DNA of 64,000 nt from Trichormus_B sp936914905 (lineage in GTDB: Bacteria > Cyanobacteriota > Cyanobacteriia > Cyanobacteriales > Nostocaceae). The DNA is taken from the NCBI RefSeq assembly GCF_039871975.1, contig NZ_JBDPLL010000001.1. One strand, written 5' to 3'. Of this stretch, positions 1-9,653 are shown piece after piece. Position 1 is the stretch's first letter. Every line of letters begins with the position of its first letter. The position numbers and the translations under genes were made by a program. The notes under the pieces were generated by a model. The model had not been told where the DNA came from and did not search any database. It saw only the letters and a program-made list of their open reading frames with translations.

Positions 1-71
1 NNNNNNNNNNNNNNNNNNNNNNNNNNNNNNNNNNNNNNNNNNNNNNNNNNNNNNNNNNNNNNNNNNNNNNN
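1..71. other. Assembly gap (run of N)
   Basis: All 71 positions are N. The real sequence starts inside a transposase remnant, so the gap probably marks a contig break at a repeated insertion sequence. Confidence 0.98.
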
Positions 72-473
72 AAGGTACCTTTTTATGGAGCAAACTTGAT
101 TCTGCTCTGATGTGATGGGGGCCCTAGTAATAGCTCTCCCTATTACATCTTCACACAGGACTTACAGGCCTTAGTTAATGAACTGGGTATGGAAATTCTC
201 ATCCCTCATTATCCCCCCCTACAGCTCCAAGTACAATCCTCGTATTTCTCCCCTGTGTCAGGGGCTGATTTTTGAGAGTGTCCAGACTGTAAAAGACCTT
301 ATGGCAACGGCAACCACCCGAACTGGACTCAAACTCTTGACTACCATTCTCTATAACACCTATCAAACCGGCCAAAAGTGGCTCTTTACTTCAAATCAAA
401 TCTGAAGATTGTTTTTGATGAGTTCTTGCCCCAATGGAATTACACCCCTAAACCACAGTTACAGGTTATTTAA
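72..473 (+). mobile_element. ISAzo13-type transposase, C-terminal remnant
   Basis: Reading across frames gives the end of a DDE transposase: a stretch like LQALVNELGMEILIPHYPPY, then SKYNP, CQGLIFESVQTVKDLM, TGLK, TYQTGQK and KIVFDEFLPQWNY, ending with the TAA at 471-473. These blocks are what I recall of the C-terminal DDE part of ISAzo13-family transposases. At least two frameshifts and a small deletion after the SKYNP motif break the frame, and the N-terminal half lies in the gap. The sequence after the stop (ATTTAATCCAC) resembles the outer edge of the fragment near 16.57 kb, which may be the element end. Not functional. Confidence 0.7.
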
Positions 474-566
474 TCCACTATCCTTAGGATATTTTGAGAA
501 GATACTTTATCTTGCAATTTTATTTGTTTGATATGATTTATTTTACTTTAATTCCAGAAAAATATT

Positions 567-788
567 TTAGCGATGTCTGTGGTTGGCGTAGCTAAAAACA
601 CACTTTTTGCCCCACCTCACAAAATCGTGTTGCTCCCGTGGTAATATATCAATCTTACCCAGATATGAGTGGTACTCTATAGGGTTAAATCGTTTTATGC
701 TATCATCACTATCAATATAGCCAACAATCCAAATATTCGTAAATAAATGAGATTCAAACAAATTGAGGATTTGATTAATAGGACTCAT
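567..788 (-). CDS. Small hypothetical protein
   Basis: An open frame of 73 residues downstream of, and on the same strand as, the 176-residue gene at 903-1433. I recognise no family. It is rich in aromatic and charged residues (FNPIEYHSYLG, DSDD) and has no signal peptide or membrane segment. The 114-base gap and low-complexity AT-rich surroundings make it uncertain that it is a real gene. If it is, it may be a third member of the possible toxin/immunity locus upstream. Confidence 0.3.
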   Translation of the reverse strand: MSPINQILNLFESHLFTNIWIVGYIDSDDSIKRFNPIEYHSYLGKIDILPREQHDFVRWGKKCVFSYANHRHR

Positions 789-902
789 AGTTATACCTTT
801 TGTACTCTGAACGACTATCTCTGTTTAGAAGGTAATATTAGATTGTTTAACTAAACATACTCAGCGAGGCGCTTGGAAACCTTATTTATTTCCGGCTCGG
901 AA

Positions 903-1433
903 CTACTTACTCGACTCGATATTATAAAGTCGAGTAGGATATTCCTGATAACTTTCGTCATTCACAATATCTGGTTGCAAGTCTACAAGAGCATCTAGTA
1001 CGACTAGGACAAATTGGAGCCACTCTCCTATAAATTCATCAGATGTAACCGGAATCCCAGTATTGGGCAAAAACTGGAACTTTTCACCCGAACCGGGTGT
1101 AGTTTCAAAGCTGATCATGATTTTATCACCTTGCCGCTCGATCAAGATTCCCACAGCAGTACCCTGTTCGAAGAAATCAAATTCCACTGGTGATTTCGTG
1201 TCAGTCGTCAGTTGTTTCAAGACAACAGGAATGTCTTCAAATATAGTAGATAGGTCTGGACGCAGGTCAAAGCAGGCATCATGCTCCTGAACATTGATAA
1301 CAAACTCTTCCTCATAAATTGAAAGGAAATAGTTTAGAGATATAAAAACTCTAGTTGCGTCCACCATCTCTACACAATAACCTGGTTTGCTTAAGTGTTC
1401 CCACCAGTAAGATATCTCGAATGCTTGACTCAT
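903..1433 (-). CDS. Hypothetical acidic protein, immunity-like
   Basis: A 176-residue soluble acidic protein (many D and E residues) starting MSQAFEISYWWEHL, with no signal peptide or membrane span. It matches no family I can name with confidence. Its size, acidity and aromatic-rich alternating strands resemble cyanobacterial immunity-type proteins. It begins 12 bases after the stop of a short frame at 1446-1586 that looks like the very end of a secreted toxin, which is the usual toxin-then-immunity order. The frame is intact, unlike many neighbours. The function is inferred from context only. Confidence 0.6.
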   Translation of the reverse strand: MSQAFEISYWWEHLSKPGYCVEMVDATRVFISLNYFLSIYEEEFVINVQEHDACFDLRPDLSTIFEDIPVVLKQLTTDTKSPVEFDFFEQGTAVGILIERQGDKIMISFETTPGSGEKFQFLPNTGIPVTSDEFIGEWLQFVLVVLDALVDLQPDIVNDESYQEYPTRLYNIESSK

Positions 1434-1445
1434 ATGCTCACTATC

Positions 1446-1586
1446 TCAATTAAAAGGATACGCGGTTTTTAAGATTAGCTCCTTGCTGCGGATAACCTTG
1501 ACAATCATTACGTCTTTGAGGACTGTACCATCAGGCAGATAGAGAACTTTAGTCTTGGCTTCCATGGGGAATAATTGGCATTCCAT
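1446..1586 (-). CDS. Short ORF resembling the tail of a polymorphic toxin
   Basis: An open frame of 46 residues from an ATG at 1586. The same frame stays open a further 15 codons upstream without a start before it meets a stop, which suggests a cut-off 5' end. The product ends with VIRSKELILKTAYPFN. A terminal 'TAYP' strand is common in BECR-fold nuclease toxins, and a small acidic gene follows after 12 bases. This may be the surviving C-terminus of a larger toxin. The evidence is weak: short length and one motif. Confidence 0.3.
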   Translation of the reverse strand: MECQLFPMEAKTKVLYLPDGTVLKDVMIVKVIRSKELILKTAYPFN

Positions 1587-1715
1587 CTCGGTATTCTTCT
1601 TATACAGTCTTAAACCATTCTTGGTCAGCTAGATATTTAGATTAAGCCTTACTATAGTTGATAAAATGCAGGAAATAAGCCTTGATACCATGAAAACTTA
1701 AACACTTTCTAGATT

Positions 1716-1776
1716 ATTCTAAATCCTTCTAAATCCTTCTCTTCTTCCTTCTGACTCCTGACTCCTGACTTCTAAT
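1716..1776. repeat. Short tandem repeats (AAATCCTTCT and CTGACTC units)
   Basis: TTCTAAATCC units are repeated two to three times and are followed by CTGACTCCTGACTCCTGA, a heptamer short-tandem-repeat block of the kind scattered through heterocystous cyanobacterial genomes. The same heptamer recurs near 9530, 10580, 10800, 12260, 25730 and 55690. Confidence 0.7.
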
Positions 1777-1793
1777 CGTCACGAACAACTTTT

Positions 1794-2213
1794 TCAGCAA
1801 GCCCTACTTAATGGTGATTTCATCCACTGGTAAGCAACAAAAATTAATAATAAACCAATCGAAAATAAAACTGCCATTAGAACAATTTGGTACCAGAAAA
1901 TATGTGGTAATAGTAAATCTAAAACTAAGTGCATTAAGTTCATAACGCCATAAAATATAGTCAAGCCAAAATGCGTGACTCGATAGCGTTTATTTTCAGT
2001 AAAAGCTGTACCAACTATTGCTAACATCGGCAACATAAAAAAGCCCAGCATCAACCAAAAAATTCCCGAAAGTTCATTGATTGATCTAGCTATTTGAGAT
2101 TCAACCACATTTAAACCGTGAAATAATGGCATTAAACCTAGTTGAGTATGAAACAGTGTACCTAATAGAAACACTGTCCACAAAGCAATTATTTTCTCTC
2201 GATAATTGATCAT
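1794..2213 (-). CDS. Four-helix membrane protein of unknown function
   Basis: A 139-residue protein with four hydrophobic segments, at about residues 9-27, 45-67, 79-101 and 107-130, and short charged loops. No enzyme motif is visible and I do not recognise a named family. The N-terminus starts MINYREKIIALW and the ORF is intact. Its neighbours, a broken adenosine-specific kinase gene upstream and repeats downstream, give no functional clue. It is probably a plasma-membrane protein. The start is the first ATG of the frame and gives a cytoplasmic charged N-terminus before helix 1. Confidence 0.65.
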   Translation of the reverse strand: MINYREKIIALWTVFLLGTLFHTQLGLMPLFHGLNVVESQIARSINELSGIFWLMLGFFMLPMLAIVGTAFTENKRYRVTHFGLTIFYGVMNLMHLVLDLLLPHIFWYQIVLMAVLFSIGLLLIFVAYQWMKSPLSRAC

Positions 2214-2227
2214 GATATTTCTTCCAT

Positions 2228-2709
2228 CTATAATTTATAACCTATGTGACGAAGTAAATCTTGACGTGCCTTTATATCCTCATTTCCTTCTACACCTTTA
2301 GGTGAAAAGCCATCAATAACACCGAGAATACCCCGACCTTGTTGAGTTTCTGCTAAAATGACCTGGACAGGATTACCGGTAGCACAATAAATCGTGCAAA
2401 CTTCTGGACATTGTTTAATAGCATTGAGACAGTTAATAGGATATGCGTCTTTAAGTACAATTATAAAACCGTGTCCTGCACTAATTAATTGAGCATTTTT
2501 CCTAGCTACTTCTTGCAGGAATTCTTCATTTCCAGCAATTCTAATTAAACAAGCGGCATATCTTCACAGAAAGCGATACCAAACTTTACCTGTGACGATA
2601 TGCCTACCATAATTTCATATAAATCTTCTACACTTTTGATAAAGTGGGTTTGTCCCAAAATCAGGTTACAATCTACGGGAATGTCTAGACTAAAGGTTTT
2701 AAGTTCCAT
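2228..2709 (-). pseudogene. Adenosine-specific kinase (PF04008 family), frameshifted
   Basis: The start codon region encodes MELKTFSLDIPVDCNLILGQ and continues in frame through THFIKSVEDLYEIM and KFGIAFCED. The frame then shifts near 2555, and the rest (CLIRIAGNEEFL, AGHGFIIVLKDAYPINC, CPEVCTIYCATGNPVQVI, GRGILGVIDGFSPKG) reads on to the TAG at 2228. This follows the conserved small adenosine-specific kinase family found in archaea and cyanobacteria, about 160 residues. The break is a small deletion at the FCEA(S/G)xxCLVRxxG segment, so the protein would be cut to about a third. Confidence 0.75.
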
Positions 2710-3431
2710 ATTTTTTTTGACAAAATATTTGTTATGGAACTATTGTGATATTTTTCAGATGGTTAAACCTCAGTAGTATAGATTTCAGGATGTGTGATAT
2801 AGGAAATTGAATGCTGATACATCATACATCAGATTTACTGAGCTATCCTAGCAGCATCAATATTTTAAAGTAAGAGATGCGTATAATAATTATCATTATT
2901 ATCAGGCAAGAGGTGAACCAGCGCGGTCTTGGGGAGTCACTGGGGTGGAGGGCTTTCCCAGCATAAAGCAAGTGGAAGTGGCGTGGTTTCCCCCATCTAG
3001 GTGCTTAGCCTTCGCGCAGGCTGGGACTGGAGAACCCGAAGAGTAAGAGGTACTCATGCAATAGGGAAGAGGTTTTGGTCAATTTTACTTCTCGTTACAT
3101 AATCCGGTATATCTATCAATTAATCTCAATAGTATTGCGGGACAATTACACGCCCAAAAGCATTTGCTTTGCAAGGAACATCAGTAATTATTCGAGTTTA
3201 TCCCAGTAAATCGATCAATTTTCAGTTTAGAAAACTCGGAATCTATACAGAAAAAACTAGAAAAAAGTTGAAGAATCTCACCAAAAATGTGAACAGTATA
3301 AACAACTCTTATGAACTGCTAAAATGGGAGTAGAGAAAGCCATTTAAACCGACGAAACTACAGCTACAGCTTGGATCAATCAACAACTTGTAGCTTTGGG
3401 TATGAGTAACCTTCCTTAGGAGGAAATTATC
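2710..3431. other. Intergenic region with a GC-rich repeat
   Basis: No intact gene is seen. Positions about 2910-3055 hold a GC-rich stretch (CAGCGCGGTCTTGGGGAG, GTGGTTTCCCCCATCTAGG) of a type I recall from intergenic DNA of Nostoc-like genomes. At 3324-3420 a broken frame reads TDETTATAWINQQL with stops and leads into the Uma2 remnant. The rest is AT-rich. Confidence 0.5.
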
Positions 3432-4016
3432 ATGAACATTGCACAAAAAACACGCTACTCTTCACCTGAAGAATACCTTGGACTAGAAGTGAATTCAGAC
3501 ATACGTTAAGAATATATTGATGGATTTATTATACCAATGACAGGCGGAACACCAAATCATAACTAAATTACTGGTAATATATATGTAGCAATACATATTG
3601 CTCTCAAACGTCTTCCTTATCATGGATTTGTCACAGACTAACGTCTTTGGATTCCTAATAGAAGAATTCACACTTATCCTGATATTATGCCTGTTCAAAC
3701 TCCCTTGCTATTTGAAGAAGGAAGAATAGACACTGTTACTAATCTTGTCATGATTACTGAGATTTTATTAAATTCACGCAAAAGCTATAATAAAGACGAA
3801 AAATTTGCTGCTTATCGAACAATTCCCACCTTTCAAGAATATATTTTAATTGACCAATATAGAATGTACGTTGAGCAATACTGCAAAATTAGTGATAATA
3901 AATGGGTATTTTCTGAATTTACAGATGCATAAACAACTTTAAATTTAGCCTCTGTTCCTTGCCAAATTGTGTTAGCTGATATTTACGATAAAGTCGATTT
4001 TAATATTGAAGAATAA
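3432..4016 (+). pseudogene. Uma2-family endonuclease (DUF820), four in-frame TAA codons
   Basis: One continuous frame of 195 codons from ATG 3432 to TAA 4014-4016 matches the Uma2/DUF820 family of PD-(D/E)XK-like nucleases common in cyanobacteria: SSPEEYL near the start, EYIDG, MTGGTPNHN, RLPYHGFVTD, RIHTYPDIMPVQ, then EILLNSRKSYNKDEKF, YRTIPTFQEYILIDQ. Four internal TAA codons at 3507, 3564, 3639 and 3930 interrupt it, with no frameshift. At least two sit where family members have glutamine (NHNQI, TDQRLW), which suggests CAA to TAA changes. Only residues 86-166 remain as an uninterrupted stretch. Confidence 0.8.
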
Positions 4017-4073
4017 ATCCATAACCTTAACTTAGTTATAACAACAAAATTAGATTATTTGCTATTATGTTCT

Positions 4074-6971
4074 TTAATTCCTTAGTTCTTGTAAAGCAAT
4101 ATCTCTAAATTTCCCTTGCAAATTTTCCCAAGTCACACCTGCTAAACTGGGTAAAACAATGTGAGCAGTTCCCACTCTTGCCGGTGGTCCTATACCTACC
4201 GCCCACATACTTGCGGCTAAAGCTGCATCAATACCTGCTGCTGCATCTTCAAAAACTACACATTGCTGTGGTGAAAGTCCTAACTGCTGGGCTGCAAACA
4301 GAAATAAATCTGGTGCGGGTTTGGGTTTTTGGACACTATAACCATCTGCGGTCGCGTCTATTTTATTACCAATTCCCAACTTCTCAATCACCACACGCGC
4401 ATTTTTACTCGCTGAACCAATAGCTATCTTCAACCCAGCTTGACGCAAATCGTCCAAGAAGGAAACAGCACCCGGTAATAAATCCTTGGGTGTGATACGT
4501 TGAATCAACTCGACATAATAGTCATTTTTACGTTCCATCATCTCTTGAATTTGCACTTCCGAATATCGCCTATCACCAATAATTAGCATCAGCGAAGCAC
4601 GGCGAGAAATTCCCCGCAATGCCTCATTAGCTCGACGGTTAAAAGGAATACCTTCCTCATCTGCTAATCTCTGCCAAGCTAAGTAATGATATTCCGCTGT
4701 ATCGGTTAACACACCGTCTAAGTCGAAAATCATCCCCTGAATTGCAGTGGCGGGATTTCTCCTCCCGTTCCCAGTCCCCAATTCTTGGTGTAAATCAAAA
4801 TCTTCCCATTTACCATGCCAGTATAATTTAAACTTTAGCCTTGTCCAGTTTGGCGGTAGGTGGGGATTAGCTACGGGTTGACTATCTGTAAATTGGATAC
4901 CTCCAAAACCGAAAACTACAGCTTGCCATGTTCCCCCAGCACTAGCACCGTGAATCCCATCACTAGTATTGCCTCGTGTATCTGCCAAGTCGACCATAGC
5001 CGCTTGCATGAAGCGTTCGTAAGCTTCCTGGGTTTGGCGTAAATCTGCGGCTAAAATCGCGTGAATAGCTGAACCAAGGGAAGAACCATAGGTAATATCT
5101 GTGCGAGGTGCGTAGTAGTCCCAATTGACCTGCAATGTTTTTAGGTTGTAGGGAAAAGCAGCATTTATACGCATTAAATAAAGCAACATTAATACATCTG
5201 GCTGCTTGAGGACCTGGCGTTTGTTCGTGCCTTCAATACCTAAAATGCTTTGAATTGACTTTTGGCGTGGTTCGTAATCTGCTAAATTAATATCATCTAA
5301 TTGAAAAAATCCCTCACATTGCTCAATTAATCCTGTTTCTGGGTTGTAAGGAATCCATATTTTGTTGATGATTTCTAGCCAATGGTTTCTAATTTCGTCA
5401 GTAAGTTGCAATTTTTTCTCTAGTTCTGTAGCTTTTTCTGGGAAATGACGACGTAACCAATCATCAACTATACAAGCTTTTTCTAAATGCCATTGCACCA
5501 GGCGGTTAGTGAATGCATTGTTATGTACTAACTCGTGATATTCATCTGCACCTATGACGTTGCGAATTTCATAACGTTCGGTTTGAGGGTTAAATTCAAC
5601 ACGGCTATTCCAAAAAATTGCGGTATCTAGAATTATCTCTGCGCCATAATCTCTGAGCCATTCATCATCACCAGTGACTTGCCAATAGTACCATACAGCA
5701 TAAGTTATAACTGCGCTAATATGAATTTCGCGATCACGACACCAAATCCGCACATCCTCAGCATAATAATCACTAGGTAGCGACCATCTCGGTGTTACTT
5801 CATCACCTGTCACCGCACTTTCCCAAGCATACATCGCACCCTGATATTCATAATGTGTTGCTTTGCGTCGCGCTCCATTTAAAGTATGATAGCGGTAACT
5901 CAGTAAATTACGCGCTAAGGCTGGTTGAGTAAAAGTAAAAAATGGCAGAATAAAAATTTCTGTATCCCAAAAAATATGACCATGATAACCAAAACCAGAC
6001 AAGGTTTTAGCAGGAATACTTACCCTGTCATCATCATGGGGAGCAGCAATGATTAATTGAAATAAATTATACCTAATAGCAAATGTGGCTGTATTATCTC
6101 CCTCAATTGTAATGTCGCTTTTGTCCCAAACTTCCGCCCATGCTTGTTCATTAGCATTACGTAGGGTGATATAATCCGGTAGGTGGTCGAGTTTTTCCTG
6201 TGCGGCGGAGACTGGTTGTTCAACATCCCGTGAAGTAAAAACGGTGGCAATTTTCTCTATGGTTACGGTCTGTTGTGGTTCAGAAAAGAAAGTTGTACTG
6301 ATGCTAGGGTAGCCAGGTGCAGTATTGACTTGCATTACCGTTTCTATTCCTGATATGGTCATTTTTGCAACCATACCGAGATCAATTCGGGAATAGCGGG
6401 TGCGACTGTGTAACCAGAAGCCTTTGTCAATTTTCCCTTGGTCTAGTCTTTCCCAGTGATTGAAACCTTTATTTTCGGGGTAGCCGTTAATACTCGCTTG
6501 GATCTCAATAAATCCATGAAAATCTATTGTTTTTAACTGGCAACGTTGTCCTAACACATGATGATCCGCTAAACTTGCAAAGCGTTCAAAGCTGATATCT
6601 ATGGTTTTTCCAGTGGGACTACGCCAACGCAGATAACGGCTAAGAATCCCTTGATGTAGCTCTAATTTCCGATTGTATTCTAAGATTTTACCTTGATCTA
6701 GACTAAAGCGATCGCCATCAATCATGACTACCAATGGTAGCCAGTCTGGACAGTTAGCCAGTTCGGTATAGACTACGGGAACATCATCATAAACACCGTG
6801 AATAAATGTAGCTGATAGTGTGCGTGGATAGCTTTCTTCAAAGCTGCCTCTTGTACCTAAATAACCGTTACCAATGGTGAATATTGTTTCTCTGGCGTGT
6901 AATTTATCGGGATTAAATTGGTTTTCTATTAATACCCAATCTGTGTAGATAAAATCTCGTTTGTTTTCCAT
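4074..6971 (-). CDS. GH65 disaccharide phosphorylase fused to beta-phosphoglucomutase
   Basis: An intact 965-residue two-domain enzyme. Residues 1-730 form a GH65 inverting phosphorylase (maltose/trehalose/kojibiose phosphorylase type): FWDTEIF at 334-340 lies in the active site, and GADEYHE around E477 carries the expected general acid. Residues 743-965 form a HAD-superfamily beta-phosphoglucomutase with DLDGVLTDTAEYH (nucleophile D750, acid/base D752), GSASKN, KPKPAPD and FEDAAAGI. Together they would phosphorolyse an alpha-glucobiose and turn beta-glucose-1-phosphate into glucose-6-phosphate in the cytoplasm. The gene lies 81 bases downstream of sucrose synthase on the same strand, probably co-transcribed. 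Substrate specificity cannot be read from the sequence. Confidence 0.9.
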   Translation of the reverse strand: MENKRDFIYTDWVLIENQFNPDKLHARETIFTIGNGYLGTRGSFEESYPRTLSATFIHGVYDDVPVVYTELANCPDWLPLVVMIDGDRFSLDQGKILEYNRKLELHQGILSRYLRWRSPTGKTIDISFERFASLADHHVLGQRCQLKTIDFHGFIEIQASINGYPENKGFNHWERLDQGKIDKGFWLHSRTRYSRIDLGMVAKMTISGIETVMQVNTAPGYPSISTTFFSEPQQTVTIEKIATVFTSRDVEQPVSAAQEKLDHLPDYITLRNANEQAWAEVWDKSDITIEGDNTATFAIRYNLFQLIIAAPHDDDRVSIPAKTLSGFGYHGHIFWDTEIFILPFFTFTQPALARNLLSYRYHTLNGARRKATHYEYQGAMYAWESAVTGDEVTPRWSLPSDYYAEDVRIWCRDREIHISAVITYAVWYYWQVTGDDEWLRDYGAEIILDTAIFWNSRVEFNPQTERYEIRNVIGADEYHELVHNNAFTNRLVQWHLEKACIVDDWLRRHFPEKATELEKKLQLTDEIRNHWLEIINKIWIPYNPETGLIEQCEGFFQLDDINLADYEPRQKSIQSILGIEGTNKRQVLKQPDVLMLLYLMRINAAFPYNLKTLQVNWDYYAPRTDITYGSSLGSAIHAILAADLRQTQEAYERFMQAAMVDLADTRGNTSDGIHGASAGGTWQAVVFGFGGIQFTDSQPVANPHLPPNWTRLKFKLYWHGKWEDFDLHQELGTGNGRRNPATAIQGMIFDLDGVLTDTAEYHYLAWQRLADEEGIPFNRRANEALRGISRRASLMLIIGDRRYSEVQIQEMMERKNDYYVELIQRITPKDLLPGAVSFLDDLRQAGLKIAIGSASKNARVVIEKLGIGNKIDATADGYSVQKPKPAPDLFLFAAQQLGLSPQQCVVFEDAAAGIDAALAASMWAVGIGPPARVGTAHIVLPSLAGVTWENLQGKFRDIALQELRN

Positions 6972-7052
6972 ATTGATGAATGAATATAATTTGTCTCACG
7001 CCAAGGGGCAAAGCAAGAGGTAAAAAATAAAAGAAAAATCAAAAGTTATGAT

Positions 7053-9482
7053 TTATTTGTAAATATTAGTGTATCGCTGTTGATGTTGAGCGATAATTTC
7101 CTCGGCTCTAGGTTTGTAAATAAGATGGAATAATGTCTCCATATATCTATCTCTTGCATCGTTGTCTTCTGGGGCGATAAAGTTCCAAAACCTAAAGATT
7201 TTAGCTAGTAATAGTAACTGTTCTGTGTGTGATTTCCAGTTGTATTTATGGCGAATTCTTTGAATCATCCATTGGGAAGTTTCTTGCCAATATTCTGGGT
7301 TAGCATCACATTTATCTAAGAAGTTAAGAATTGTCTTAGCTGTTCTTTCTAAATCTGTAGGGTTGAGATGAAATCCAGTTTGCAAATCTTCAAGAATTTC
7401 TGATGATCCGCCAAATTTAGTTGCAAAGGTTGGTAAGCCAGAAATCATTGCTTCTAATATACTTCGTCCGAAGGCTTCATAAAGGGCAAAATGAATATAA
7501 ATACCTTGATGATCAGCAATAATCCGATAAGCTTCACCAATTTTTTTGCTTGGTAGACGCATTCCTAACCAGCGGATTTTTCCTTGCAGATGATGTTTGT
7601 TAATAATATTATGGAGTTTGGTAATTTCTCCAAATTCTTCAGGGTGTGTGGCTTCATTTACAGATAAATTACTAGTTAATAAAATTAGGTTACATCGAGT
7701 TTGTAATCCTTGACTTTTACCAAAACATTCAACTAAACCAGTGAGGTTTTTAATTGAGGTAATTGGTGCAACTGCAAAAATTGGTCTTTTGTGAATATCG
7801 TCTATGTTACCGACAATATAATCATCTTGCTGTTGAAACAATAAATCTTTAATCTTTTGGCTTTCTTGTGGATTTCTATCTTCTGTTTGACTGTAGGGGA
7901 AAAATAAGGTTTCACTGACTCCAGGGGGAATCATATTAAATTTAGGATTAAATAAATCAATTCCATCAACTACATGATAGAGTTGGGGCATGGTAAAACA
8001 TTTGTAAGACTCATATTGTCCCATTGTGTCTGGTGTACCGACAATTTCTTGATAGGATGAAGCAACAATAAAATCGGCAGTATTCATACTAATTAAATCA
8101 GCGGTGAATTGGGCTGAAAAATGATACTTTTTGTCTAGGTCTTGCCAATATAAGTTACTAAATAAATGTTTTGGTTTTTCTAGGGAATGGGCAATATTGC
8201 ATTGAGGAATTCTTAAGCTACTGGAGAGGAGAGAGGCGACTAAGTTACCATCGCTGTAGTTACCAACAATTAAATCCGGTTTACCTAAAAATTGTGTTAG
8301 CAGTTCTGTTTCTGCATCTTGGGCAAATTTTTCTAAATAAGGCCAAATTTCAAACTTAGAAATCCAGTTATTAATAATTTCTGGATTACAATCTCTAAAT
8401 GGAACTCGTAAAATCCAAGCATTTTGTGTATTGTGAACTTTTTCTAAATGCAAGTCACAAAATGTAGTCTCACAATTGGGAATTAGGCGAGTTAAAATAA
8501 TTACATGAGGTTTGATACCTAAGAAGTCAAGACCAGCAAGTTTTATTTCCTGTTGGAGTTTGTTTTCTAAACTGCGTGCTTGTTCCAGGACATAAATAAC
8601 TTGACCTAATGTTTCATCTCGTCCTAGAACGTCTTCTTGTGCTACCCAACCATGTATGGAAACGAGGACGACGCGAAAAACTGCGGGAATACGTGCGACA
8701 AAAGCTTCTAGAATGTAGGTTTGGGGGGTGTCAATGAGTCTTTGTAGTAGTTCTAAGGTTTCCCTGACTCGCGCAGCGTTGTTACCCCAACCAGCTTCTA
8801 AACCAAGTTCTTGGAGATGAGAACGAAATTGTGCGTAGGGTTCATCAGGGGAAAATGCGTTTAATAGGGTGATAGCTGGTTTAATTAGTTTAGCAAACTG
8901 GATACTGGAATGAATGTGATCGCTAATTAACAGCTTCATGCCATTGAATTGTATCCCTTGTAATACCTGAAACAATGTTTCTAGCCAATATTGAGGATCA
9001 AAGACAAATTGATTGCATAGATAATGGTTCAGGAAAGTCAGACCTTGACCAATCTCTCTGGGATCGCTAATTCTCGGAGATCTTTCGTAAAATGGGTGGA
9101 GATCAATTTCTAGAATGTGGGGTTGGTAACGGTTGACTAAGCGATCGCTCACATCTAAAAATGCTTTAGGAGTCATTAAATCGAAATGAGTGAAATCTAC
9201 GGTTAGTCTCCAGACTTCTTGACTAGCTATCCTTGGTCTGACGACAAACCAAGTATTTTCATCTTCGAGAATAATTTCATGAGTGTAATGAATAAGCGTA
9301 CCTAACGATGAAGAATGGTAAAAATAGGTAGGTTTTTCAGATTGATGACAATAATTAGTAAAGGCCTGTAAAATTTCATTCCTCAAAAAGTAACATTTCT
9401 CAGAATTATCTAATATCAACAGAAACTGACGTAGTGCAGTTTTTTCCTCACTGGTTAAAACAGCCTGAAATAATTCATACAT
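7053..9482 (-). CDS. sus: Sucrose synthase
   Basis: An intact 809-residue GT4-family enzyme of the usual length for cyanobacterial and plant sucrose synthases. It reversibly cleaves sucrose with UDP or ADP to NDP-glucose and fructose. Visible marks are the N-terminal regulatory region (residues 1-250), HSLEKPKHLFSN, the PLTSIKNLTG donor-site segment, and the EAFGRSILEAM E-X7-E motif followed by GLPTFATKFGGSSEIL. It is followed after 81 bases by the GH65-phosphoglucomutase fusion, the same arrangement I recall for one Anabaena sucrose synthase gene. In this eroding region its survival suggests an essential role in sugar use or in sucrose supply to heterocysts. Confidence 0.93.
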   Translation of the reverse strand: MYELFQAVLTSEEKTALRQFLLILDNSEKCYFLRNEILQAFTNYCHQSEKPTYFYHSSSLGTLIHYTHEIILEDENTWFVVRPRIASQEVWRLTVDFTHFDLMTPKAFLDVSDRLVNRYQPHILEIDLHPFYERSPRISDPREIGQGLTFLNHYLCNQFVFDPQYWLETLFQVLQGIQFNGMKLLISDHIHSSIQFAKLIKPAITLLNAFSPDEPYAQFRSHLQELGLEAGWGNNAARVRETLELLQRLIDTPQTYILEAFVARIPAVFRVVLVSIHGWVAQEDVLGRDETLGQVIYVLEQARSLENKLQQEIKLAGLDFLGIKPHVIILTRLIPNCETTFCDLHLEKVHNTQNAWILRVPFRDCNPEIINNWISKFEIWPYLEKFAQDAETELLTQFLGKPDLIVGNYSDGNLVASLLSSSLRIPQCNIAHSLEKPKHLFSNLYWQDLDKKYHFSAQFTADLISMNTADFIVASSYQEIVGTPDTMGQYESYKCFTMPQLYHVVDGIDLFNPKFNMIPPGVSETLFFPYSQTEDRNPQESQKIKDLLFQQQDDYIVGNIDDIHKRPIFAVAPITSIKNLTGLVECFGKSQGLQTRCNLILLTSNLSVNEATHPEEFGEITKLHNIINKHHLQGKIRWLGMRLPSKKIGEAYRIIADHQGIYIHFALYEAFGRSILEAMISGLPTFATKFGGSSEILEDLQTGFHLNPTDLERTAKTILNFLDKCDANPEYWQETSQWMIQRIRHKYNWKSHTEQLLLLAKIFRFWNFIAPEDNDARDRYMETLFHLIYKPRAEEIIAQHQQRYTNIYK

Positions 9483-9515
9483 GGGAAATAACCCAACTAT
9501 AACAACTACAATTGC

Positions 9516-9653
9516 AAGAATTCAGGAGTCAGGAGTCAGAATGTTTGAGAAATTGCTTAATTATCAAACAGGTATTTTTGCTGTTAGCCTGAAAAAGCTG
9601 ACTGCTGATGCCTGTTCCTGTAGCGTGCCGTTAGGCATTAGCTGAATGCCTAC
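9516..9653 (+). repeat. 135-bp hairpin repeat, copy 1
   Basis: Begins with AAGAATTCAGGAGTCAGGAG and ends with GGCATTAGCTGAATGCCTAC. The middle (AGCCTGAAAAAGCTGACTGC) can fold into an imperfect stem-loop. It is closely similar to the inverted copy at 10473-10605 and related to 12242-12386. It has no coding capacity and may be a nonautonomous repeat. Confidence 0.75.
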
